Assembly: GCA_903914985.1 (NCBI GenBank)
Contig: CAIWRE010000341.1
Coordinates: 1-6,957, forward strand
Direction: 5' to 3'
Source: an uncultured beta proteobacterium
GTDB lineage: Bacteria; Pseudomonadota; Gammaproteobacteria; Burkholderiales; Burkholderiaceae_C
Length of the DNA: 6,957 nucleotides
Shown: one piece after another, positions 1 through 5,073 of the stretch
Position numbering within the stretch: the first letter of the stretch is position 1
How the letters are laid out: the number at the start of each line of letters is the position of its first letter
Notes under the pieces: generated by a model
The model's input: the letters and a program-made list of their open reading frames with translations, nothing else
The model's database searches: none
Told to the model about the DNA's origin: nothing
Translations under genes and position numbers: made by a program

Positions 1-192
1 AGACTCGGCGACAAAAGCGACCGTCAGCCTGTCTGAGCGAACCCGTTGCTCGAGTTGGGTGATCCTGTTTTGGGCGGCTGCATCGAGAAGAGCGTTGTCT
101 TTCAGCCATCGTGAAAACAGCCGCAGCAAGAAACTGAAATCACGTCGCCAAGCGCTGTGATCGTTCCAATGAGACTTGAATGTGGCTGCCAA
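1..192 (-). CDS. N-terminal fragment of a dynamin-family GTPase (partial, runs off left edge)
   Basis: This minus-strand reading frame is open for 64 codons from a TTG at 192-190 to the window edge, so the gene continues outside. There is an in-frame TGA at 198-196 and no ATG in the visible frame. The TTG has a good Shine-Dalgarno (AAAGGGG, 6 nt away), which supports this start. The product begins MAATFKSHWNDHSAW and ends with a helical, Q/R-rich stretch followed by RLTVAFVAES. From memory of the family, that wording lies just before the G1 P-loop (SRGKS) of bacterial dynamin-like GTPases of Burkholderiales. The P-loop itself would be just outside, so no catalytic residue can be confirmed. 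Such proteins bind GTP and are linked to membrane remodelling, but the role here is unknown. The gene is divergent from hemE. The alternative is an unrelated coiled-coil protein. Confidence 0.65.
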   Translation of the reverse strand, partial: MAATFKSHWNDHSAWRRDFSFLLRLFSRWLKDNALLDAAAQNRITQLEQRVRSDRLTVAFVAES

Positions 193-198
193 TTTTCA

Positions 199-205
199 CC
201 CCTTT
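199..205 (-). promoter_or_regulatory. Shine-Dalgarno site for the dynamin-like gene
   Basis: On the minus strand the sequence is AAAGGGG followed by 6 nt and then TTG at 192-190. It decides the start, because no ATG exists in the frame and a stop codon lies directly upstream. A GTG overlapping this site would open a different frame that stops after 19 codons, so it is rejected. Confidence 0.55.
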
Positions 206-220
206 AGGACGTTCAGTGTA

Positions 221-226
221 ATCATA
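221..226 (-). promoter_or_regulatory. Possible -10 element (TATGAT) for the dynamin-like gene
   Basis: The minus strand reads TATGAT, five of six matches to the sigma-70 -10 consensus, about 30 nt before the TTG start. This would give a short leader containing the Shine-Dalgarno site. No convincing -35 hexamer is seen 16-18 nt upstream, so the call is tentative. Confidence 0.25.
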
Positions 227-384
227 AATATTTGATTCCGTGATATTTGCCGTTATTGAGATGGTTTGAACTTGTATTTCAATCGATCGGGCTGCGCAGG
301 GTCGGGTACGCATGGGAGGGGAGTTGCGTACACTCTTCTTCTGAACGACCCCCGGCCCTGTGCCGTTTGTACTGCCGCACATTT

Positions 385-1548
385 ATGAATTCCACAAATA
401 CAGCCGCTATGAATGAAGCACTCAACGCAACATTGCGCCCGCTTGAAAATGACACATTTGTGCGTGCTTGCCTGCGTCAAGCCACGCCCTATACCCCTCT
501 GTGGCTGATGCGCCAGGCCGGACGCTACCTGCCTGAGTACCGGGCCACACGGGCCAAAGCTGGCAGTTTCATGGGGCTGGCCACCGATCGCGACTATGCG
601 ACCGAAGTCACTCTCCAACCTTTGGAACGCTATCCGCTGGACGCGGCCATTTTGTTCAGCGACATCCTGACCGTGCCTGACGCCATGGGCCTGGGTTTGA
701 GCTTCGCCCTTGGCGAGGGCCCCCGCTTTGCCCATCCGGTACGCGACGAAGCTGCGGTGGCGCGCCTGGAAGTGCCCGACATGGACAAGTTGCGCTATGT
801 GTTTGATGCGGTGAGCTCCATCCGCAGCGCCTTGACCCAGTCCGATGGCAAGAGCAGGGTGCCCTTGATTGGGTTTTCAGGCAGCCCTTGGACATTGGCT
901 TGCTACATGGTTGAAGGCGCGGGCTCCGACGACTACCGCCTGGTCAAAACCATGCTCTATGCGCGGCCTGACTTGATGCACCGCATTTTGGCGGTCAATG
1001 CAGACGCGGTGGCTGCATATCTGAACGCCCAGATTGACGCAGGTGCGCAGGCCGTGATGGTGTTTGACAGCTGGGGGGGCGTACTCGCGGACAGCGCCTT
1101 CCAAACCTTCAGCCTTTCCTACACCGCTCGCGTGCTGTCCCAACTCAAGCGCCACGGACCGCAGGGTCAAATCATTCCGCGTATTGTTTTTACCAAGGGC
1201 GGCGGACTATGGTTGAAGGACATGGCCTCCCTGGACTGCGATGTGCTGGGCCTGGACTGGACAGTCAACCTTGGTGCGGCCAGGGCTGCAGTAGGCGGCA
1301 CTGTGGGTGGTCCTGGCAAAGCCTTGCAAGGCAATATCGACCCCAACATCCTCTTTGCCCCTCCCGCGCAGATTGAGACAGAAGTGGTGCATGTGCTCAA
1401 CAGTTTTGGTGCACCCCACCAAGGCCCAGGCGTCGGCCCCAGCCACATTTTCAACCTGGGCCACGGTATCAGCCAACATACGCCTCCCGACCATGTGGCT
1501 GCTTTGGTCGAGGCAGTGCATAAGCACTCTCGGGCCATGCGCGCCTGA
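385..1548 (+). CDS. hemE: Uroporphyrinogen decarboxylase (HemE)
   Basis: HemE removes the four acetate carboxyl groups of uroporphyrinogen III to give coproporphyrinogen III, a cytoplasmic, cofactor-free step of heme synthesis. Numbered from the ATG at 385 (387 aa; E. coli HemE is about 354 aa), the family landmarks are present. These are MRQAGRYLPEYR (R43 matching the substrate-binding Arg37 of the human enzyme), FSDILTVPDAMG (D93, matching catalytic Asp86), GFSGSPWTLACYMVEG (Y174, matching Tyr164), FTKGGG, ALQGNIDP, and NLGHGI near the C-terminus (H360, matching His339). The fold is complete with no frameshift. The frame is open upstream to a TTG at 247, but those 46 codons do not resemble HemE. 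The start could be ATG 385 or ATG 409; neither has a clear ribosome binding site, and the homologous part begins around residue 17. It is divergent from the dynamin-like gene and followed by a long non-coding gap. Confidence 0.97.
   Translation: MNSTNTAAMNEALNATLRPLENDTFVRACLRQATPYTPLWLMRQAGRYLPEYRATRAKAGSFMGLATDRDYATEVTLQPLERYPLDAAILFSDILTVPDAMGLGLSFALGEGPRFAHPVRDEAAVARLEVPDMDKLRYVFDAVSSIRSALTQSDGKSRVPLIGFSGSPWTLACYMVEGAGSDDYRLVKTMLYARPDLMHRILAVNADAVAAYLNAQIDAGAQAVMVFDSWGGVLADSAFQTFSLSYTARVLSQLKRHGPQGQIIPRIVFTKGGGLWLKDMASLDCDVLGLDWTVNLGAARAAVGGTVGGPGKALQGNIDPNILFAPPAQIETEVVHVLNSFGAPHQGPGVGPSHIFNLGHGISQHTPPDHVAALVEAVHKHSRAMRA
1515..1523 (-). promoter_or_regulatory. Weak DnaA-box-like 9-mer inside the hemE 3' end
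   Basis: The minus strand reads TTATGCACT, one mismatch from TTATNCACA in the last base. It lies within the final codons of hemE and so may be coding coincidence. It is noted because it adjoins the DnaA-box cluster in the following gap. Confidence 0.25.
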
Positions 1549-1618
1549 CAGTGAGGGTGCACGGGAAGGTCGAGTTGAAGCTTTACGCTGATCGTTGGGG
1601 TCGCGCATCAGACGCCTA

Positions 1619-1650
1619 GCACTTTTTTGGGCTTCGTTGTGCCTTTTTTC
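1619..1650 (+). terminator. Possible weak intrinsic terminator after hemE
   Basis: A short inverted repeat, GCAC at 1619-1622 and GTGC at 1639-1642, with a 16-nt loop, is followed by CTTTTTTC at 1643-1650. A second T run (1623-1628) lies in the loop. The stem has only four base pairs, so termination efficiency would be low. The position, about 70-100 bp after the hemE stop, is right for the end of the transcript. Confidence 0.25.
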
Positions 1651-1654
1651 ATAC

Positions 1655-1664
1655 TTGTGCACAA
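1655..1664. promoter_or_regulatory. Palindromic DnaA-box-like site TTGTGCACAA
   Basis: This 10-bp perfect palindrome reads TTGTGCACA on both strands, one mismatch from TTATNCACA each way. Its right half, CTTGTGCACAAAA, resembles the perfect box context CTTATGCACAAAA at 2071-2083. Confidence 0.35.
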
Positions 1665-1734
1665 AAATTTGAGTGTGCAAAGAATCGATGTCTGGAAGTC
1701 GCCTCCATCGCTCCCTCATGGGCAGGTATCACTA

Positions 1735-1800
1735 AGTTGTTGATATATATGTATTTTATTTTTTGCCCATTTTTTTAGCACGTTAATAAAGTACGTGATT
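1735..1800. other. AT-rich patch (possible duplex-unwinding element, copy 1)
   Basis: Of 66 bases, 16 are G or C (about 76% AT), against strongly GC-rich flanking genes. The core 1740-1764 has only two G/C. It includes a TATATAT tract and T runs (1759-1764, 1771-1776). It ends about 40 bp left of the perfect DnaA box at 1842, as an unwinding element would beside the strongest box of an origin. Confidence 0.35.
1779..1797. repeat. Inverted repeat CACGT-N9-ACGTG
   Basis: CACGT at 1779-1783 and ACGTG at 1793-1797 are perfect inverted arms around a TA-rich 9-nt spacer. They lie at the edge of the AT-rich patch and could be a dimeric regulator site or a small hairpin. No known factor is assigned. 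Confidence 0.3.
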
Positions 1801-1841
1801 TCCCAAGGGAGTGCGGTCAGTCAACGAAGATGTCAACAAAG

Positions 1842-1850
1842 TTATCCACA
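1842..1850 (+). promoter_or_regulatory. Perfect DnaA box TTATCCACA
   Basis: The sequence is identical to the strong R1/R4-type box of E. coli oriC. It sits inside direct repeat copy A, about 40 bp right of an AT-rich patch and 31 bp left of a perfect IHF consensus site. Confidence 0.65.
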
Positions 1851-1881
1851 GAAATAAGGGGTAATGTTCCACATCTATAAA

Positions 1882-1894
1882 AATCAAAGACTTA
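1882..1894 (+). promoter_or_regulatory. IHF consensus site (copy A)
   Basis: AATCAAAGACTTA matches WATCAANNNNTTR at every position and is preceded by an A tract, as favoured by IHF. Sharp bending here could bring the DnaA box and AT-rich patch together. Binding is inferred from the motif only. Confidence 0.55.
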
Positions 1895-2071
1895 GCGTGA
1901 TTTCGCACAGTTCACTTGAAACAGCTGCCGCAACTCAAACGGCTTTTCTCTTAAGCCCCAAGGCGTGGCGGTGCACGTGTCAGCGGCACAATGGGGCAGC
2001 AAAGCGAACAATGCAACCGATTTTCCTTAGAACACGGGCGCTGACGCGGACTGCGGCGTTGTCGCCTTTGC

Positions 2072-2080
2072 TTATGCACA
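2072..2080 (+). promoter_or_regulatory. Perfect DnaA box TTATGCACA
   Basis: A full match to TTATNCACA in the same orientation as the other boxes, midway between the two repeat copies. It lacks the repeat flanks and has no IHF consensus nearby. Confidence 0.55.
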
Positions 2081-2155
2081 AAATGACAAACGCGTTACCC
2101 GAGGCAGATTTCGAATGCCAAAGTAGTCTCTTTCAGCGGGAAATGCATCTAAGTG

Positions 2156-2191
2156 ATTGATTTAGAAAAAATTTTTAAAAATGCTGAATTT
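2156..2191. other. AT-rich patch (possible duplex-unwinding element, copy 2)
   Basis: Of 36 bases only 5 are G or C (about 86% AT), with an A6-T5-A5 core at 2166-2181. It lies about 70 bp left of the DnaA-like box at 2260, mirroring the arrangement around copy A. Confidence 0.35.
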
Positions 2192-2259
2192 GTAGGCATT
2201 CCAGCAAAACGGGCCAAACGCAGAGGCAAAGTCTGTATGTCGCAGGGATATCAACAAAG

Positions 2260-2268
2260 TTGTCCACA
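2260..2268 (+). promoter_or_regulatory. DnaA-box-like site TTGTCCACA
   Basis: One mismatch (G for A at position 3) from TTATNCACA. It occupies the same place in repeat copy B as the perfect box in copy A, so it is likely a weaker paired site rather than a chance match. Confidence 0.45.
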
Positions 2269-2299
2269 GTTTTTGGGGGTAAGGCTAAAGCCTCATAAA

Positions 2300-2312
2300 A
2301 ATCAAGGACTTA
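2300..2312 (+). promoter_or_regulatory. IHF consensus site (copy B)
   Basis: AATCAAGGACTTA matches WATCAANNNNTTR fully and is preceded by an A tract. It differs from copy A by one base, and that base falls in the unconstrained N4 spacer. Confidence 0.55.
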
Positions 2313-2397
2313 GCGCGGTTTTTGTCTCCAACTCATGCGGTTTGTGTGCTGGCCAGCACACTGCCATCGCCCGCGCGCCGATGCGTACGCCATAACC

Positions 2398-4563
2398 ATG
2401 ACCGCTTGGATTTCCGTTTTGGTGCAGACACCGGCACATGCGCGCATCGAGCCGGTGTTGACCTATCGCCACACCGAGGCCTTGCCCAAGGGCACGCTGG
2501 TGCGCGTGCCCTTGGGCAAGCGCGAAACACTGGGTGTCGTTTGGCAAGACGCAGCCGCTGAATCCAGTGGTGAGCTCGACGGCAACAAGGTGCGCGACAT
2601 TGCCGGCGTACTCGATACCGTAGCTCCGCTGGGCGACGCCTGGCAGCAATTGATGCGGTTTACCGCCCAGTATTACCAACGGTCCTTGGGCGAGGTCGCT
2701 CTGGCGGCGCTGCCGCCCCAGCTGCGCGACCTCTCGCCCCAGCAAATGCACCGCAGATTGCGCAAAACCGCCCGAGATGCGGCAAAGCCCGCGGCAATTG
2801 CGCATGGGGCTCTCGCACCCGCGGGGCAAGCACCAAGCCTCACGGCGGAGCAAGCGGCCGCAGTGACAGAACTTTCTGCCAACGTAGGGCCGTTTTTGCT
2901 GTTTGGCGCCACTGGCAGCGGCAAAACCGAGGTGTATTTGCACGGCGTGCAGACTTTGCTCGCGCAGGATCCGACTGCCCAGGCCTTGGTGATGGTGCCC
3001 GAGATCAACCTCACACCGCAATTGGAAGCGCGCTTTCGGGAACGGTTTACTCCGCTGCTGGGGTCGAGCGCCGTTGTCAGCCTGCACAGCGGCATGACCA
3101 ACCCGCAGCGCTTGTCGGCCTGGTTGTCAGCGCACGAAGGACACGCCCGTATTGTGCTGGGCACGCGCATGGCGGTGTTTGCCTCCATACCGAAACTGCG
3201 CTTGATCGTGGTGGACGAAGTACACGACCCCAGCTACAAAAGCAGCGAAGGTGCCCGCTACTCCGCGCGCGATCTGGCGGTGTTCCGCGGCCGCTTGCAG
3301 GGGGCCAAAGTGGTGCTCGGTTCGGCCACGCCCTCGCTGGAGAGCTGGTACCAGAGCCGGCCGAGCGACGAGGGCGGGCGTTACCAGCGCCTGCTGATGC
3401 CTGCCCGAATTGGCGCACAAGCCCTGGAGTTGCCCTTGGTGCGGCGGGTGGACATGAAGCACCAGGCCCGGGGGGCTGTGTTTTCTGTACCCTTGCTTGA
3501 CGCTATCCGGGCCTGCGTGGCGCGCGGTGAGCAAAGCATGGTGTTTCTGAACCGGCGCGGTTATGCACCGGTGCTGCATTGCGCCGATTGCGGTTGGAAG
3601 AGCGAATGCGGGCATTGCAGCGCGTACCGTGTGTTTCACAAGCAGGACCGCACCCTGCGCTGCCACCACTGCGGCTTCACCGAACGCGTGCCGCGCGCCT
3701 GCCCCAGCTGCGGCAACCTGGACATTGCGCCATTGGGCAAAGGCACGGAGCAGATTGAAGAGCAGCTTGAAGCCTTGCTGGCCGACGTGCGCCGCCCCCA
3801 CTCGGTTAGCGCCGAGTTTCCCGACGGTGCGCCGGTACGGGTGGCGCGCATTGATGCGGACACCACCCGGCTCAAAGGCAGCTTGCAATCGCAGCTGGCT
3901 GCCGTGCATGCCGGTGAGGTGGATGTGCTGGTGGGCACGCAAATGATTGCCAAGGGCCATGACTTTCGGCGCATCACGCTGGTGGCGGCCATCAACCCGG
4001 ACGGCGCCCTGTTCTCCAGCGATTTTCGGGCGCCCGAGCGCTTGTTCAGTTTGCTGATGCAGGCCGCCGGACGCGCGGGGCGTGACGCGGCGCTGGGCAA
4101 AGGCAGCGAGGTCTGGATCCAGACCTTTGAGCCAGCCCACCCGCTCTACGCGGCACTCAAGCAATACGACTACCCGGCGTTTGCCGGCAGCCAATTAAAA
4201 GAGCGCGAACTGGCGGGAATGCCGCCGTTCAGCTTCCAGGCCCTGGTTCGCGCAGAGGCGCGCAGCCAGGAGGTGGCCCAGGCCTTTTTGCATGCTGCAC
4301 GCCACAGCGCGCTGCAAGACATGGCGGGGTGGGATGGCTGGTCGCAGGTGCTGGAGCACATCACGCTCTACAGCGCAGTGCCTATGGCGATTGCCCGGGT
4401 GGCGAATGTGGAGCGCGCACAGATGCTGGTAGAGAGTCCTTCGCGCCAGGCCTTGCAGCACTTTTTGAGCGGCTGGCATAGCGTGCTGCACGCCAGCCGT
4501 AGCCTGCCGGAATGCAAAGGCCTCTTGCGTTGGGCGATTGACGTGGACCCGCTGGCGATCTGA
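2398..4563 (+). CDS. priA: Primosomal replication-restart helicase PriA
   Basis: PriA recognises abandoned replication forks and D-loops, unwinds 3'-5', and starts primosome reassembly and DnaB loading. Numbered from the ATG at 2398 (721 aa; E. coli PriA 732 aa), the N-terminal DNA-binding domain starts WISVLVQTPAHARIEPVLTY. Then come Walker A GATGSGKT (170-177), motif II DEVH (273-276), motif III GSATPS (308-313), and a zinc-binding insert with four CxxC pairs (C395/398, 404/407, 422/425, 435/438). Motif V is GTQMIAKGHDF (513-523) and motif VI QAAGRAGR (555-562). All helicase and zinc elements are present and uninterrupted. An in-frame ATG at 2335 would add 21 residues that do not look like PriA; neither start has a clear ribosome binding site. 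Motif II is DEVH where E. coli has DEEH. It follows a DnaA/IHF-site region and converges on the next gene with a 6-bp gap. Confidence 0.97.
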   Translation: MTAWISVLVQTPAHARIEPVLTYRHTEALPKGTLVRVPLGKRETLGVVWQDAAAESSGELDGNKVRDIAGVLDTVAPLGDAWQQLMRFTAQYYQRSLGEVALAALPPQLRDLSPQQMHRRLRKTARDAAKPAAIAHGALAPAGQAPSLTAEQAAAVTELSANVGPFLLFGATGSGKTEVYLHGVQTLLAQDPTAQALVMVPEINLTPQLEARFRERFTPLLGSSAVVSLHSGMTNPQRLSAWLSAHEGHARIVLGTRMAVFASIPKLRLIVVDEVHDPSYKSSEGARYSARDLAVFRGRLQGAKVVLGSATPSLESWYQSRPSDEGGRYQRLLMPARIGAQALELPLVRRVDMKHQARGAVFSVPLLDAIRACVARGEQSMVFLNRRGYAPVLHCADCGWKSECGHCSAYRVFHKQDRTLRCHHCGFTERVPRACPSCGNLDIAPLGKGTEQIEEQLEALLADVRRPHSVSAEFPDGAPVRVARIDADTTRLKGSLQSQLAAVHAGEVDVLVGTQMIAKGHDFRRITLVAAINPDGALFSSDFRAPERLFSLLMQAAGRAGRDAALGKGSEVWIQTFEPAHPLYAALKQYDYPAFAGSQLKERELAGMPPFSFQALVRAEARSQEVAQAFLHAARHSALQDMAGWDGWSQVLEHITLYSAVPMAIARVANVERAQMLVESPSRQALQHFLSGWHSVLHASRSLPECKGLLRWAIDVDPLAI

Positions 4564-4569
4564 TGCGCG

Positions 4570-4974
4570 TCAGCGCTTGCCGCCTTCGCAACCGAATTTG
4601 AACTGTGCAATATCCAAAGGTGCATTGGCAACCGGTGCAAACGCAGCGCCACTGTCAAAGGAATAAAGGGGATCGCCCTTGGCCAGGTGTCCTGCAAACA
4701 CCGAGGTCCGCACGGTGCGGTGCAGGCCGTTGTTGCAGTCGAACTCTTTGAGCTCTTTGACCGAGAGATAGTTGGTCCATAGCAATGGAGGTGGAAAACG
4801 CGCCGCCTGCGTGTCTTTGTAGTCCCCCATCGCCCACATCTTCACCAAGGCGCCTTTGCGCTGGATGGAGGCGGGATCGGCGTACATGCCGAAATCGGCC
4901 GTTTTACCAATGAACTGCCAATCTGCCCACACGGGCTTGGCAAGAAAGAGCAGCAGGAATGCCCACTTTGTCAT
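4570..4974 (-). CDS. Small exported protein, surface-adhesin E-like
   Basis: A 134-aa protein with an N-terminal signal peptide: basic Lys3, hydrophobic AFLLLFLA, and a likely cleavage after VWA (residue 17). The mature part resembles the surface-adhesin protein E family (Adhesin_E). It has a start like WQFIGKTADFGMYADPASI, then a hydrophobic VKMWAMGDYK strand, SVKELKEFDC and a C-terminal FKFGC. Two cysteines (C80, C129) could form the disulfide expected of a periplasmic or surface domain. In Haemophilus, protein E binds host matrix proteins, but most family members in environmental bacteria have no tested role and adhesion should not be assumed. The start at 4974 is chosen for its Shine-Dalgarno (AGGAGA, 6 nt away) and signal peptide, rather than a longer upstream frame. 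It converges on priA, and the AEC transporter gene ends 99 bp upstream on the same strand. Confidence 0.75.
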   Translation of the reverse strand: MTKWAFLLLFLAKPVWADWQFIGKTADFGMYADPASIQRKGALVKMWAMGDYKDTQAARFPPPLLWTNYLSVKELKEFDCNNGLHRTVRTSVFAGHLAKGDPLYSFDSGAAFAPVANAPLDIAQFKFGCEGGKR

Positions 4975-4980
4975 TGCCAA

Positions 4981-4986
4981 TCTCCT
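4981..4986 (-). promoter_or_regulatory. Shine-Dalgarno site of the adhesin-E-like gene
   Basis: The minus strand reads AGGAGA followed by 6 nt and ATG at 4974-4972. It is the strongest ribosome binding site in the window and fixes the start that gives a proper signal peptide. Confidence 0.8.
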
Positions 4987-5009
4987 ATTTAGGTGGTGAT
5001 AGATGGTCG

Positions 5010-5025
5010 CCGAATCGCGATTGGG
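5010..5025. repeat. Short palindrome between the AEC and adhesin-E-like genes
   Basis: A perfect 10-bp palindrome AATCGCGATT (5013-5022), with outer C-G pairs and one mismatch, lies 39 bp upstream of the adhesin-E-like start. It could be an operator for that gene; no regulator is recognised. Confidence 0.25.
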
Positions 5026-5073
5026 CGGGAATATAGCGTAAGCGAGCAATAGACCGGGATTAAATTCACGTCA

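Larger units (their letters stand above)
1833..1904 (+). repeat. Direct repeat copy A (DnaA box plus IHF site)
   Basis: This aligns without gaps to 2251-2322 (offset 418 bp). The first block TCAACAAAGTTATCCACAG matches 18 of 19 bases in copy B, the shared differing base being inside the DnaA box. The next 13 match 8 of 13, ending in a shared GGGGTAA. The next 12 match only 3 of 12. The last block, ATAAAAATCAAAGACTTAGCG at 1877-1897, matches 20 of 21. Only the DnaA-box and IHF parts are conserved, which points to selection rather than a recent duplication. Confidence 0.8.
2251..2322 (+). repeat. Direct repeat copy B (DnaA-like box plus IHF site), just before priA
   Basis: The second copy of the 72-bp repeat. 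The left block TCAACAAAGTTGTCCACAG and the right block at 2295-2315 are nearly identical to copy A, while the middle differs and forms a small AGGCT-AA-AGCCT hairpin (2282-2293). It ends 75 bp before the chosen priA start, so factors bound here could also affect priA transcription. Confidence 0.8.
1549..2397. other. Gene-free region with DnaA boxes, IHF sites, repeats and AT-rich patches: candidate oriC-like or DnaA-control locus
   Basis: About 850 bp between hemE and priA carries no convincing gene. It contains perfect DnaA boxes at 1842-1850 (TTATCCACA) and 2072-2080 (TTATGCACA). One-mismatch boxes lie at 1655-1663 (TTGTGCACA, palindromic with the next base) and 2260-2268 (TTGTCCACA). Perfect IHF consensus matches lie at 1882-1894 and 2300-2312. 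AT-rich patches lie at 1735-1800 and 2156-2191. The order 'AT-rich patch, DnaA box, IHF site' occurs twice, inside a 72-bp direct repeat offset by 418 bp. With uniform bases, about 0.03 perfect TTATNCACA sites would be expected in this length on both strands, against two seen. In E. coli this combination occurs at oriC, and DnaA boxes with IHF sites also define datA and DARS2. Which applies here is inference; the dnaA gene is not in the window. Confidence 0.5.

Noticed and set aside
140..382. 80-codon minus-strand open frame over the dynamin-hemE intergenic region
   Set aside because: It overlaps the better supported TTG-started frame in another phase, crosses the likely promoter region, and shows no family resemblance.
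1864..2160. 98-codon plus-strand open frame in the hemE-priA gap
   Set aside because: It begins inside direct repeat copy A, overlaps an IHF site and a DnaA box, has no ribosome binding site, and its protein resembles nothing I recognise.
2283..2299. Sigma-70 promoter for priA inside repeat copy B (CATAAA with TTGGGG upstream)
   Set aside because: The spacing is about 15 bp and both hexamers match poorly. The A tract is better explained as the IHF flank.
2153..2395. 80-codon plus-strand open frame just before priA
   Set aside because: It runs through the AT-rich patch and repeat copy B, where conservation follows DNA motifs rather than codons. It lacks a ribosome binding site and a recognisable product.
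3127..4194. 355-codon open frame antisense to priA
   Set aside because: This is a shadow frame on the opposite strand of a complete, conserved GC-rich gene. Its composition is that of a reverse-complement translation, with no domain visible.
4558..4600. Bidirectional terminator between the convergent priA and adhesin-E-like genes
   Set aside because: Only 6 bp separate the two stop codons, and no stable stem followed by a T run was found on either strand.
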